From Bradyrhizobium sp. CCGB01 (lineage in GTDB: Bacteria; Pseudomonadota; Alphaproteobacteria; Rhizobiales; Xanthobacteraceae): 64,000 nt of DNA. Of the stretch, positions 48,937 to 58,553 are shown in pieces. A program made the translations under genes and the position numbers. Location of the stretch: positions 1,674,001 to 1,738,000 of the forward strand of contig NZ_JANADK010000001.1 of the NCBI RefSeq assembly GCF_024199795.1, in the 5' to 3' direction. Below the pieces are notes generated by a model. That model ran no database searches. It saw nothing but the letters and a program-made list of their open reading frames with translations, and was not told the DNA's origin. Each line of letters starts with the position of its first letter. The stretch's first letter is position 1.

Positions 48937-49415
48937 GCAGCTGCTGGACTAGGTCTCCAATCCTGGACCCGAGCGTGCCAGAATCTGCGATGCTAGAGGA
49001 CTTTTAGCCAAGTTGGCTATTGGACGACACTCATGCCACGTAGGTGTCAATGAGATACTTGGTGATCCTTTGCTATTTCGGCGGTCGGGGTCGCTATGAC
49101 TCTTCCATGCCGGCACGGGGCCTGGAGTTTCGCTGAAGAACTCGTCTCTCGAAAGGCTAAGCGAGCCGGCGCGGTTGTTGAAGTCGTTGTAGCGGCAAGT
49201 TGCTCCCCGTAAATCAGATCTTTGTGCCGGAGGATCAGATCATCCGGGGTGCAGACAAAGTCCCACTCTGGCCGTGTCCTCAGTGGACGGTACAGATTGG
49301 GAGGAAGGACAGAGCATTGAGAGCTGCAATTACCAGGGCTGTAGCCCTGCGGAAGGGCGAAGATGAGAGCAGTTGGAGTTGCGGCCCAAGTTCGCGGCCT
49401 CCAGTGAGCGCGACG
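48937..49415. other. No recognisable gene
   Basis: A sequence near 49060 (TTGGTGATCCTTTGCT) looks like a sigma-54 promoter but has a nine-base gap. No convincing frame follows. Confidence 0.4.
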
Positions 49416-49649
49416 CTATGCCTCGGGGCGTCGTCCCAGTTCGGTTCGCAGATTGCAAATAGCGCTGTTGGCCAGATGCAGTACGTTCTTCTCACCTGTT
49501 CTCAATGAACGTTCCAGGTAGACTCGCAAGCGAGCGCGCAGCAACGACTCCGCATTATGCGTCAAGAATGGATCTTTCTCAATAAAACGCCATGACTTCT
49601 CAAACGCCACGCGGACCAGAGTCTCGTGCTTGAGTGAAGTGTGATCCAT
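49416..49649 (-). CDS. Small conserved-looking rhizobial hypothetical protein (77 aa)
   Basis: The ATG at 49649 is preceded by TTGGAG nine bases upstream. The product reads MDHTSLKHETLVRVAFEKSW, RFIEKDPFLTHNAESLLRAR and GEKNVLHLANSAICNLRTEL. It is helical and compact, of a type I recall as recurrent in rhizobial symbiosis islands. Earlier in-frame codons up to 49715 lack a ribosome-binding site. Function unknown. Confidence 0.6.
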   Translation of the reverse strand: MDHTSLKHETLVRVAFEKSWRFIEKDPFLTHNAESLLRARLRVYLERSLRTGEKNVLHLANSAICNLRTELGRRPEA

Positions 49650-50156
49650 GAATACTAAACTCCAACAGATTATCCGAGCAACGGCTCGCCGCTGGTCAGA
49701 AATGGTAGGTCGCAAGCGGGCCCTTAACCGAGCGGATCATCGATAGTTATTCAGCTCGTAGGACGCGATTGCTAATGGTCTATACAGGTGTTTGTTGAAG
49801 CCATGATGACCGCGGCCGTGCAAAGTGTCGTCAGAACTTTCGCTAAGTGCGGTGTTCTATTAAACTTTAGAGAAGATTGTTGCCCTCACGGGATGGAAAT
49901 CGATTCCAGCGTGTGACGGCCATTGCTTTCGTTTTCTCCAGATGCACCGAGCATTCGGAAACGCGCGAAAAGGTGGTTGTTCGATGCGTGATGGGGCCAC
50001 CTGCTGTTTTCGCCTACGTCGATAAGGGCTTCAGAGCGGGTGCCTCGGTCCCCAGTGCCCGAGGATCTCTGAGCGACAATGCTAATTCGGGGAATTCACC
50101 TTGCCTCTTACGACTACTGTTGCAGCATTGGAGCGTGCTGAGCACTTGATCTTCAG
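49650..50156. other. No recognisable gene
   Basis: A 90-codon plus frame at 49877-50149 has no supporting features. Nothing else is seen. Confidence 0.4.
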
Positions 50157-51017
50157 TCATGAACCCGGTTTTCGACCAGGTTGTCCAGCACCGCGTTGGC
50201 GAGCACGCGCAGCGGTCAATTCGAAGTGAGGGGCATAACTCGTCGGCGCCTGGATCAGGCCGCCCTGCCTCGCAGCTTCAGCGAGATTCACCTGACGGGC
50301 CGGCTTATTGAAGTAAAAGCGGGCGGCGCCGTCGACACCCAGCGCATCACCACCCAGATTGACGCAGTTCAGGTACAGTCTCAGGGCTTCATCTTTCGTC
50401 AGGTTCCATTCTAGCCAGGCCGCAAGCAAGATCTCTTTGACCGTGTCCTCGATACTGCGCTTAGGGTTTGAAACCAGACTCCGGACGAGCTGCCGGGTGA
50501 TCGAAGAGTCGACCTGGTGAACGCGATCGTTCTGCGTTATCATCAGGAAAGCGCGCAGAGCGCCCGCAAAGTCGATGGCGAATTGGTCGTAGAAGTCGCG
50601 GTTCTCGGTTGCGAGCATGGCCTTGATCAGCGCGTCGGGAAAGCCCCCGAGAGGGACCGAAACGCCATGGTCAACCGTTCCGCGACCAATCGGAAGACCG
50701 GCCTGGTCAAACAGACACGCTGTGACACTGGAGGCCTTTAGCCAATCCTCTTGCAGAGGAGCGCGAATAGTGGAGACCGCAAATGCCATCGCTAGAATCA
50801 GTCCGCCAAGAACGAGGGTCAGGACTTCCGAAAGGGGCTCGACCAGCAGCCAGCGCTGCCATCGCCTGAGAGAGAGGCGGTCTAGACTGGTCAAGTAACG
50901 CCCATGTAATGGGCGCTTTCTTGCGAGGAAGACTAGGACGGAATTGAAAAAAGGTTCGCGATCCGACAAGCAGTGCAGGATCGTGGTCCTCCAGTTCGGC
51001 GGTATAATCTGACCCAC
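50157..51017 (-). pseudogene. Truncated peptidoglycan glycosyltransferase (GT51, PBP1-like)
   Basis: GT51 enzymes polymerise peptidoglycan glycan strands. The 286-residue frame has an N-terminal membrane segment (VLTLVLGGLILAMAFAV). It then carries a GT51 domain: AMLATENRDFYDQFAIDFAG with the catalytic Glu near 138, SSITRQLVRSL near 169, and EWNLTKDEALRLYLNCVNLG. ARFYFNKPARQVNLAEAA and GGLIQAPTSYAPH follow. A one-base loss near 50205 ends it as GAGQPGRKPGS, whereas the next frame continues NAVLDNLVEN as in bifunctional PBPs. No transpeptidase domain follows. The canonical QGGSTITQQ has become VDSSITRQ. The GT domain might survive as a truncated protein, but loss of function is more likely. 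Confidence 0.75.
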
Positions 51018-51235
51018 GTCAATCTCTTTCAGTTTTTACTATCTGCACGAGCCTTTGAGGACGCGAAGTGGCGTTGCTGAAGCGCCGCGGCAAAACCTAA
51101 GGCGATAGATTGCATATCTCAGATGGCTCGGTCATTTAATGTCCGGTTAAGTGCGAGGTTGACATATGCAACGCGTGACCCGCTGCGTCCAAAGGCGCTT
51201 GCGGCCGAGTGTGTACTGGTCGAGAAGGATCAAAT

Positions 51236-51251
51236 TGCGATGAATGTGCCA
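51236..51251 (-). promoter_or_regulatory. Sigma-54-like promoter upstream of the GT51 gene
   Basis: On the minus strand TGGCACATTCATCGCA has a perfect -24 box and ten-base GG/GC spacing; the -12 box is TCGCA instead of TTGCA. It lies about 220 bases before the GT51 frame at 51017. No TGT-N10-ACA was found upstream. Confidence 0.45.
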
Positions 51252-52172
51252 GCCATTCGGTTGTGCACCTCTCTGATCCGGCGATGACAACTCGAAATGC
51301 AGTGAGTGAACGTGGGATGGATCTTGAGCGCCATATTTAACGTCAGTTCACATATTTGCAGAGAATTCCGGACGCCGGGCCAAGGGTCCGGAGAAAGGTA
51401 CCTTGGAAAACTCAGACTGTTCAAATCGATCGGCCATGGTGCAAGAGGATCGGGGACCAGAACAACCGGAAAGCTGCCCGAGCTGCTGTTTGTTCGAGCG
51501 CCCTTTCGTACCGAAATACCAGGCATCGATGGGTCCTGTTGTCTGATGTGGAGTCTGCCCTCGAATCGGCGAGCACGTTCGGCCGCCCACATAGGCGGCA
51601 AGTGTGGCGCCTTCGCGCGGTTGCTGAAGCGACAAATCGGCAAAACCTGACAAATGTTACAAGTGCATCAGCTTTCGTGCGGAAAAGTTGGCGAGGATGT
51701 GTAACCGCTGCCGTTGATCTGGTCCGTGGCCAACGGTGTTTCGGGAGCGAGACGAAGTAGCCCGGAGGGAAAAGCGGTTGGCCCTGCGTATATCGGCGCC
51801 TAGCGTAATGGCCCGCCACTCAAGGGAAACCCCTTGAATTTTGTGGCAGGCGCGAGCTGGCGCAAACTAACTAATCAGCGTGATAGACGCCAGTGCTGGT
51901 ATACCGAATAAGTCGCATAAGCGGCACTCCTGCACGATGTCTTTCATTTGAGACGCCAAAAGGAGGGCAAGCAGCAGGCAAGCAATAGGGCAGACTTCGG
52001 CAGCTGAAGACGGTGCAAACGAGCCGTCAGCCGAAGTCATGTTGAGGCAACGGGTCGGCTTTTCCCATCAAGTGCGCATCGGTGAGAGTTAGGCGCGCAT
52101 GGCGCGGCCGCGCGCGGGTGAGCATCATTGGGGTGGCACAGGAAACGGTGCAAGCAAGCGAGGTTTCGATTG
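51252..52172. other. No recognisable gene
   Basis: There are mutually overlapping frames of 100-140 codons on both strands without motifs. Nothing is supported. Confidence 0.4.
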
Positions 52173-53714
52173 TCAATCGCTGAAGTCTTGCTCGGCTGAT
52201 CGAGCATTGAGTTGTTTGAGCAAAGTATGCTGAATCTTGCCCAAGGCGGTTCGTGGCAATTCTTGCGTGAAAATGACTTCCCGCGGCACTTTGAAACGCG
52301 CGAGATGCGATTGCACATGTGTTAGGAGTGCCTCCGCGCTAATCTGGGCTCCGGATCGCTTGATCACATACGCGACCGGTACCTCATCCCATTGCGGATC
52401 CGGCCGGCCGATGACGGCGCACTGTGCAACATCAGGGTGCTCCAAAAGTACACGTTCGACTTCTGCCGGATAGATGTTTTCGCCACCAGAAATGATCAAG
52501 TTCTTCTTACGGTCATGAACCCAAAAATAACCGTCGGCGTCGCGACTAGCGATGTCGCCAGTACGATACCAGCCGTCATGCATCACTTCACGCGTGGCGG
52601 GTCGATCGCCCCAATACTCGTGCAAAACGTTGGGCCCGCGCACTGCGATCTCACCCGGCGTCCCCGCGGGCACCTCGTTACCGGCCTCGTCCATGACGAT
52701 CGCTTCGCAGCAAAGTCCGGGTAGGCCGGTCGACCCCTCCCGCGAAAGGTCACCCCCGAGCCTCGTATAGATCGCAATGGGGCTCGTTTCCGTCGAGCCG
52801 TACACCTGGAGTACGGTCACCCCGCTTGTAACCAAGCGATCAATCAGAGGCTGTGGCACGGTTGTCGAGCCCACCGAGATGGCTTTCAATGACGACAAAT
52901 CAGCCGTCGACCACCTATGGTCCCCTGTCAAGGCCTGGATGATCGCAGGCACCAGGACGGTCAAAGTCGGCCGATCGTGCTTGAGTGCGGCAAAGGTAGC
53001 GTCAGTCGTAAACCTTGAGTGGATGGTGACAGTCGCGCCAAGATGTAGTGCTGGCGTCGTCTGTATGTTGAGCCCGCCGACGTGGAAAAGTGGTAATACG
53101 GCGAGCACGTGGTCGTCGGATGTGAGGGCGTGCATATGCTGACTCATCACGCCGTTCCAAAACAGGGCTTCCTGGCGCAGCACAGCTCCCTTCGGCCGGC
53201 CTGTGGTCCCTGAAGTGTAGACGATCAGAAGCGGGTCACCGAGGTTCGCGCAGGGGTCGTGGCATCTGTCCCGCTGTATCTGATCCAATAGGTCATCCCA
53301 GGCGCTGGCTCCGGGAGCCGCAAAGTCGAGGCCCACAATCGCAACCTGGGGCAGTGTCTCTTCTAGAATCGGCAGAACTGCGCCAAAAGCTAGCTCAACA
53401 ACCAGAACCTTGGCGCCGACGTCGGATAAGATGAAAAGCTGCTCGGTGAAGGCCAGCCGCCAATTTAACGGTACCAATATCGCGCCGAGCCGCGCGCAAG
53501 CGTACAGGAGAACGAGATAATCGGGGCGGTTGAGGCCGAGCAGTGCGACGCGATCGCCTCTGTTGACGCCGAGCGTAATTTTCAGAGCCCGAGCTGCACC
53601 GTTGATGCGTCGACTTAGGTCGGCGTAAGTTAAGGTCTCACCCTCGAAGTGGATCGCGGGCTTGTTAGGAGTAAACGCTGCGTTGCGCTCAATCAGTGTG
53701 CAGAGATCGGCCAT
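52173..53714 (-). CDS. Acyl-CoA synthetase (AMP-forming, fatty acyl/aryl-CoA ligase-like)
   Basis: This is a 513-residue member of the adenylate-forming family that activates a carboxylic acid to its CoA thioester. The P-loop-like A3 motif LLIVYTSGTTGRPKGAVLRQ is near 163-182. A5 is VLQVYGSTETSP near 300, A7 is GWYRTGDIASRDADGYFWVH, and A8 is DRKKNLIISGGENIYPAEVE near 418-437. The catalytic Lys is in PRTALGKIQHTLL near 493. It is intact. It lies on the same strand as the biotin-dependent carboxylase genes upstream, which suggests an acid is first activated and then carboxylated. The substrate cannot be read from sequence. Confidence 0.88.
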   Translation of the reverse strand: MADLCTLIERNAAFTPNKPAIHFEGETLTYADLSRRINGAARALKITLGVNRGDRVALLGLNRPDYLVLLYACARLGAILVPLNWRLAFTEQLFILSDVGAKVLVVELAFGAVLPILEETLPQVAIVGLDFAAPGASAWDDLLDQIQRDRCHDPCANLGDPLLIVYTSGTTGRPKGAVLRQEALFWNGVMSQHMHALTSDDHVLAVLPLFHVGGLNIQTTPALHLGATVTIHSRFTTDATFAALKHDRPTLTVLVPAIIQALTGDHRWSTADLSSLKAISVGSTTVPQPLIDRLVTSGVTVLQVYGSTETSPIAIYTRLGGDLSREGSTGLPGLCCEAIVMDEAGNEVPAGTPGEIAVRGPNVLHEYWGDRPATREVMHDGWYRTGDIASRDADGYFWVHDRKKNLIISGGENIYPAEVERVLLEHPDVAQCAVIGRPDPQWDEVPVAYVIKRSGAQISAEALLTHVQSHLARFKVPREVIFTQELPRTALGKIQHTLLKQLNARSAEQDFSD

Positions 53715-54041
53715 TCCTCATCCCTAAATGTGGTTCTTAGCTGCTCATACCCGGGGCGTCGAACCCGCGCTCGTCTGCGCGCCTATTTGAAGGTCGGGAT
53801 TGTGTATCACCTCTGTGAGGCTGACATAGCCAAACGACGGTCTCGCAAAACTGCACAGCGAAGGCGTTCGAGACGTACGTTATTCGTCGTACTGTCTTTG
53901 GCTTTTTGGTGTGCAAAGTGTTGTCTAGCTTAGGTTTGGTAGGTCGCGACCCCCGGGTCAGATCATGCCCGACTCTGAATGAGGACCTTACATCTCGTGA
54001 AGCCGATCGACCGCATTTCCCGTGTCGGCGTGGGGCACGGC
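53715..54041. other. Intergenic, no gene seen
   Basis: A 105-codon minus frame and a 94-codon plus frame overlap, and neither is convincing. The region may contain the promoter of the ligase gene. Confidence 0.4.
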
Positions 54042-54710
54042 TCAAAACGAACACTGTGGTATCACACTCAACTCGAGATCACGAAAGACGGTGTAGCTCC
54101 GCCGAATCCACTGGTGCAGTTCGGTCGACGAATCCTTCTCGTGGCGTAGATAGCCGGTGAAAGACAAGCCAAATCTGCGAATGTAAGTACTCAGAAACAC
54201 CGGAAGCGCCGCGAACCGGAGCAAGCGGCCCCGACCCATCGTCTCGAACAATTCGCCGCGGACCACGAATTCGTTGTGAACGGTAATCAAGATGCGTGGC
54301 GGTACCTGCCGCCGTAGCATCTCATGGGCGCGCGCTGAGACGCGGTCGAGGTCAGCTACGAACATGATGATTGGTACCACGTTGTGCAGTATCGCCTCGC
54401 TCACGAAGTCGATCTCCCCACACATCTTGAAGAACTCGTCGAAAGCGTGGAAGCCAAGGTCGATCACCTTAGCCACGCCATCATTGAGAATCAGTCGATC
54501 GACCAGCTGCATCTTGCCATAGGTGTCCATGACATCTGCTGTCTCAGTGATGGCGGGTAGGTAGTCGAGCAACGACGGCTCCTTCAGGTTGATGTCGAAG
54601 GAGAGCACCGTACCGTTCTTCAAAAGCAGGAACTCGCTCAGGAGCCGCGCGATCAGCGTCTTGCCGACCTGCGGGCTCGCAGAGCAGATGATGTAGACCG
54701 GAGTTACCAA
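54042..54710 (-). CDS. P-loop NTPase, second ParA-like ATPase of the pair
   Basis: The protein starts VTPVYIICSASPQVGKTLIA, a variant P-loop (SASPQVGKT, with the deviant-Walker-A lysine position lost), then RLLSEFLLLKNGTVLSFDIN. LKEPSLLDYLPAITETADVM, VAKVIDLGFHAFDEFFKM (Walker B-like), and a C-terminal half with SVIPQCSF at the end follow. A TTG at 54710 is the likely start, giving 222 residues; no better codon is present. It lies 35 bases behind the ParA-like gene. The two probably form a heteromeric or paired MinD/ParA-type system. Function unknown. Confidence 0.7.
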   Translation of the reverse strand: MVTPVYIICSASPQVGKTLIARLLSEFLLLKNGTVLSFDINLKEPSLLDYLPAITETADVMDTYGKMQLVDRLILNDGVAKVIDLGFHAFDEFFKMCGEIDFVSEAILHNVVPIIMFVADLDRVSARAHEMLRRQVPPRILITVHNEFVVRGELFETMGRGRLLRFAALPVFLSTYIRRFGLSFTGYLRHEKDSSTELHQWIRRSYTVFRDLELSVIPQCSF

Positions 54711-54745
54711 GATTGCGATCCAGTGGGGCGTAAGTCCTTGAGGGA

Positions 54746-55495
54746 CTATCTTTCGCCCTCGCGGGTTACCGAATTGGCGCCGGCGAGCTCTGTCAGGTTG
54801 ATGCGATCGTACTCGCGCCAGACATTGGCGAGCCAATGCCGGACGTACCCACGCAGCACAAAGGAGTAATTCTCGGTATCATCGTGCGGTCCTTTATTCG
54901 CGACGAAGCTGACGAACGGGACGGAAGCAACCTCAACCTGCTCGTAGGCCATCTCGTTGAGTTTTGGGATCGTTAGATCGGTCGCGTCTTTGATGCGGTG
55001 AAAATAGGAATTGTACGTAGACTGGTCCCATTGGAAGAACTGCGTGTCGTTGATGAAGTTCTTGACCAGGAAGTATTTTGCGCCGCCCATGAAATTGCTC
55101 GTCTCGGCGATCTCATCGAGCGAGGCGATAGACGATCCCAAGACATGGAATACGGCAAAGGTGATTTGGCCTGATCGCGCCGCGTCCAAGAAGCCTATAT
55201 CGCGCAGCGACGCGAGAGCTGGAGACATCAGTCCTGCGCGCACGTCGATCACGGTGACGGATAGGCCCGAGTTCAGCGTGTCGAAGATCTTCATCTGGTC
55301 CGCGGTCCTCGTCATATCCACGATGTCGGTGATCGCGGGGTGGAAGCGCTTCAGCGTTCCGCGAGGCGACTCGGTATCAAATGCGCGGGTCTGAACGTTA
55401 TTAGCGCTGAAATAGTCAAGCAGCGTTCGAGATACGGTCGTTTTTCCGACCCCACCCTTGTCCGCGCCAACCACAATCACAACTGGCTTTGCCAT
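54746..55495 (-). CDS. ParA/MinD-like deviant Walker ATPase
   Basis: From the ATG at 55495 (GAGGGAAG upstream) the 249-residue product reads MAKPVVIVVGADKGGVGKTT, a canonical deviant Walker A (KGGVGKT). VQTRAFDTESPRGTLKRFHP and LSVTVIDVRAGLMSPALAS, the Walker B region, follow. Later FLVKNFINDTQFFQWDQS and PFVSFVANKGPHDD. ParA partners (a ParB or a parS site) are not evident, so plasmid-style partitioning is unlikely. Members of this superfamily also position protein complexes. The pair is placed between an acyl-CoA ligase and a biotin carboxylase operon. Confidence 0.8.
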   Translation of the reverse strand: MAKPVVIVVGADKGGVGKTTVSRTLLDYFSANNVQTRAFDTESPRGTLKRFHPAITDIVDMTRTADQMKIFDTLNSGLSVTVIDVRAGLMSPALASLRDIGFLDAARSGQITFAVFHVLGSSIASLDEIAETSNFMGGAKYFLVKNFINDTQFFQWDQSTYNSYFHRIKDATDLTIPKLNEMAYEQVEVASVPFVSFVANKGPHDDTENYSFVLRGYVRHWLANVWREYDRINLTELAGANSVTREGER

Positions 55496-55985
55496 TGAAC
55501 TTCCCTCATGATTTTCGTTCAACCCGTTTGACCGCGGGACCCCGCGATCAGCATTTCTCTGATCCCGCTTTCGATGCAAAACACAGCGGGAGCTAGTTCG
55601 ATTTGCGAGATATCGACGGTGGCTATTGTTGGTAATGACGCCGCCTATTGCCCGGTTGGCATCGCTCGCATCTTTGGACGTGTCTACGTTTGAGTTGCTT
55701 CGTGACCATCAGAGCATTTTCTCCGGTTGGGGCATGTATGCGGCAGCAATAGTTGTCGTGGTGTGACCTGAAATCGGCATTGTCGCCTGCATCCCGTGAA
55801 GAGCTGCATTGACCGAGAAGGGGGCCCGCAGCGACAAATGGCGCTTGTCATGATTCGTCCATTCTTCGAAGAAGACCTGGATGCGTCAGCTATGGTCACG
55901 CAGACGCGAGTGGAAAATTAATCAGGACCCACCTGCGGGCGAGGTGCTGGAGAACTGTTTCGAGCACTGGCTCGCTCGTACAGCT
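55496..55985. other. No recognisable gene
   Basis: Nothing supported. Sigma-54-like spacings were checked in both directions and none had good boxes. Confidence 0.4.
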
Positions 55986-56258
55986 TCAGGCGCGTCGGAT
56001 GGTCAGGCCCGCTTTGTCAAACGCCGCGAGGACCTCTCTTGCAACGGGCAGAGCGTTCCCCTTGTGCTCACCCATCAGGCGAGACGCCACGACGTTCGCG
56101 ACTATGGCGTATGCTCTCTCGCGCTCGGCCAACTCGCCTTCGACAAAGGCACCACAGGCCTTGCAAGCGATCACTGAACGACCGCTCCAGGGATCATGCG
56201 ACGCGGATTGATCGTTGGCATGACACTTCGGGCACTGCATGGTTCGTACTTTCGGCAT
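55986..56258 (-). CDS. Small zinc-ribbon protein (90 aa)
   Basis: From the ATG at 56258 the product reads MPKVRTMQCPKCHANDQSAS, then VIACKACGAFVEGELAERER, AYAIVANVVASRLMGEHKGN and LPVAREVLAAFDKAGLTI. Two CxxC knuckles (CPKC and CKAC) would bind one zinc, followed by helices. It could be an adaptor or a small regulator. It lies about 180 bases beyond the carboxyltransferase stop on the same strand and may be cotranscribed. Confidence 0.6.
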   Translation of the reverse strand: MPKVRTMQCPKCHANDQSASHDPWSGRSVIACKACGAFVEGELAERERAYAIVANVVASRLMGEHKGNALPVAREVLAAFDKAGLTIRRA

Positions 56259-56439
56259 TTCGCGGTTTGTGAGCGTGTTCTTGTCAGGAAACGAGTGCGG
56301 TTCGTTGGAGGGAGGTGGCGCGTCGGATCGATTTAAGACGATCGGCCAAGAGGAGGGATCTCCTCTCTTGTCCGAGAAAATTCGTCCACACGATGGAAGG
56401 TGATGTTGTGTAGGCTTCTGCATTCCGTCAGTCTCGGCG

Positions 56440-58047
56440 CTACATTCTGAATACGCCATAATGTGGCGCATCAATTCGGGTATTGAGCGAGGCGCTCAAG
56501 GCGATCGAGAGCGCGTTTCTGGTATCTACCGGATCAAGAATGCCGTCATCCCAAAGCTCGGAAGTTGCATAGTAAGAACTCGATCGTTGTCGGTATTCTT
56601 CCAAGATTGGCTCTCGAATGGCTGCTAGTTCTTGGTCAGTCAAACGCCGGCCTTTGCGGGCCAATTGCCGTGCTTTGACATGGGTGAGCACGCCAGCCGC
56701 TTGCTCCGCCCCCATGGCCGAGATCTGAGATTGCGGCCAGGAAAATACAAACCGTGGATCGAAGGCTCGACCAGCCATTGCGTAGGTCCCCGCTCCATGG
56801 GAACCGTTGCAGATCACTGTGAGTTTGGGCACTGATGTTCCAGAGACGGCCATGATGAGCTTGGCGCCGTCCTTGGTAATGCCTCGCTGTTCGTATTCCC
56901 TTCCCACCATGAAGCCGGTGGTGTTCTGCAGGAACAGAAGGGGCGTTCGGTTTTTGTCGCAGAGTTGGATGAAGTGAGCGCCCTTTAGGACGCTCTCGTT
57001 CTGCAGCACGCCGTTGTTTGCGATAACGCCGACCTGATAGCCATGGAGGCGCGCGAACCCGCATACCAGGGTTTGGCCGTAGCGTGGTTGGTATTCATGG
57101 AACCGGCTACCATCAACCAGCCGGGCGATGATCTCCCGCATGTCGAACTGAGTGCGAGGGTCCTTTGGAAGGATGCCGTACAGCTCGGATGAATCGTAGG
57201 CGGGTGGCTCCGAAGGGGATCGAACAACCGCTTCCTTCGTTGGACGACTCATGCGAGCGACCAGCTCCCGCGCAATGGCAATCCCGTGCATCTCGGAGGT
57301 CGCGTAGTAGTCACTCGTTCCCGAGACGCTCGTATGCATGCGCGCACCACCAAGCTCCTCGGCAGATATCTCCTCTCCGGTAGCGGCTTTTACGACTGGA
57401 GGGCCGCCGAGAAAGATCGCTCCGGTCCCCTGCACAATAATGTTGTAGTCGCTCAGCGCCGGTACGTAGGCCCCTCCCGCGGTGCAGTGCCCCATGACTA
57501 TCGCGACCTGAGGGACGCCCATCTTGGAGAGCATTGCTTGGTTGCGCAGGATTCGACCTGCGTGATAGCGGTCGGCGAAAAACTCTGCTTGCAGAGGCAA
57601 GAACCCGCCAGCGCAGTCGCACAGATGGACGACGGTCAGGCGGTTCTCGATCGCGATATCCAATGCCCGCACGATCTTCTTCACGGATAGCGGATACCAA
57701 GCGCCGCCCTTCACGCTGGCGTCATCTGCATGAACAATGACCTCACGACCTGCTACGATGCCGATGCCGACAACCTGCGCTGCGCTTGGTACCTCGCCAT
57801 CATAGGCGTTGTTGCCAGCCAGAGTCGAAAGCTCGAGAAACGGAGTTTCGGGATCAAGCAGCGCCTCGATCCGATCACGAACGAATAGCTTATTTTTCTG
57901 CCGCAGACGCTCAGTTTTTCGAGCTGGTCGGTCGAAGCGAGCGGAACGCTGGCGTTCTTTCAGCTCGGCCGCAAGCTGTCGGTTGTGGAGCTCGTTGATG
58001 CGAAAGTCTTGCGAGCGGGTGTCCGCCCGAGAAACAATCCGCTGCAT
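56440..58047 (-). CDS. Acyl-CoA carboxylase carboxyltransferase subunit (MccB/PccB-like)
   Basis: This is a 535-residue carboxyltransferase that moves CO2 from carboxybiotin to an acyl-CoA. RDRIEALLDPETPFLELSTL near 57-76 is the family start. VGIGIVAGREVIVHADDASV and VKGGAWYPLSVKKIVRALDI follow, then CDCAGGFLPLQAEFFADRYH. GHCTAGGAYVPALSDYNIIV near 185-204 is the acyl-CoA oxyanion region. The C-terminal half has NNGVLQNESVLKGAHFIQLC, LFLQNTTGFMVGREYEQRGI and SHGAGTYAMAGRAFDPRFVF. The pattern is closest to methylcrotonoyl- and geranyl-CoA carboxylase beta subunits. It starts one base after the carrier-protein stop, with TGACATG spacing. Confidence 0.92.
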   Translation of the reverse strand: MQRIVSRADTRSQDFRINELHNRQLAAELKERQRSARFDRPARKTERLRQKNKLFVRDRIEALLDPETPFLELSTLAGNNAYDGEVPSAAQVVGIGIVAGREVIVHADDASVKGGAWYPLSVKKIVRALDIAIENRLTVVHLCDCAGGFLPLQAEFFADRYHAGRILRNQAMLSKMGVPQVAIVMGHCTAGGAYVPALSDYNIIVQGTGAIFLGGPPVVKAATGEEISAEELGGARMHTSVSGTSDYYATSEMHGIAIARELVARMSRPTKEAVVRSPSEPPAYDSSELYGILPKDPRTQFDMREIIARLVDGSRFHEYQPRYGQTLVCGFARLHGYQVGVIANNGVLQNESVLKGAHFIQLCDKNRTPLLFLQNTTGFMVGREYEQRGITKDGAKLIMAVSGTSVPKLTVICNGSHGAGTYAMAGRAFDPRFVFSWPQSQISAMGAEQAAGVLTHVKARQLARKGRRLTDQELAAIREPILEEYRQRSSSYYATSELWDDGILDPVDTRNALSIALSASLNTRIDAPHYGVFRM

Positions 58048-58048
58048 G

Positions 58049-58552
58049 TCAGCGTCCTACTTCGGAAATCGTAACGAGCGCGCAGTCTCGCTCGAAGTTT
58101 TCGCCGACTTCAAAGTGAACGCGCTCGACAACGCCGCCCCGAGAGGCGCGTACGACAAACTCCAGCTTCATGCTCTCGACCAACATGAGGATCGCGTCCG
58201 CGGAAACAACGTCGCCACGCGAAACCTTGGTCGCGATAACGACACCGGGCACCGGTGCGCGTGCTACAAGGTGACCCGGCTCCTCGTCTGGGCAGGCAAG
58301 CGTTCGTAATTGATCACGGTATGTCAATATGTGCGTTCTGCCACGGATATGCAGGTGAACAATATCGCCGTCGATTGCGAAGTGGACCGGAACGGTATCG
58401 CTCGCAATGACAAGAGTACCGCTGCCGTTGCGTTGATGTGAAAACGTAACCGGCGAAATTGCCTCGTCCTTCAAGTGAAGACGATAGCCGTGCTGTCCAG
58501 GTGAGAGCCACAGTTCATAGTTCTCGACACCAAGCGCAAAGGAATGCTTCAT
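58049..58552 (-). CDS. Biotin carboxyl carrier protein (separate subunit)
   Basis: This is a 167-residue protein ending in a biotinyl domain: ARAPVPGVVIATKVSRGDVV near 99, and the biotinylated Lys in VESMKLEFVVRASRG, about residue 129. The N-terminal half is an unusual beta-rich segment (YELWLSPGQHGYRLHL), like the linker or BT domain found inside MCC alpha subunits. So the alpha subunit of a methylcrotonoyl-type carboxylase is here split into two genes. Start and stop each lie one base from the neighbouring genes. Confidence 0.9.
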   Translation of the reverse strand: MKHSFALGVENYELWLSPGQHGYRLHLKDEAISPVTFSHQRNGSGTLVIASDTVPVHFAIDGDIVHLHIRGRTHILTYRDQLRTLACPDEEPGHLVARAPVPGVVIATKVSRGDVVSADAILMLVESMKLEFVVRASRGGVVERVHFEVGENFERDCALVTISEVGR

Positions 58553-58553
58553 G

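Noticed and set aside
49058..49075. TTGGTGATCCTTTGCT downstream of nifA as a sigma-54 promoter
   Set aside because: The GG-to-GC gap is nine bases instead of ten and no credible gene follows.
57822..57845. TCGAAAGCT-containing sequence as a tts box for type III secretion
   Set aside because: It lies inside the carboxyltransferase gene, the first half of the box does not match, and no type III effector gene is adjacent.
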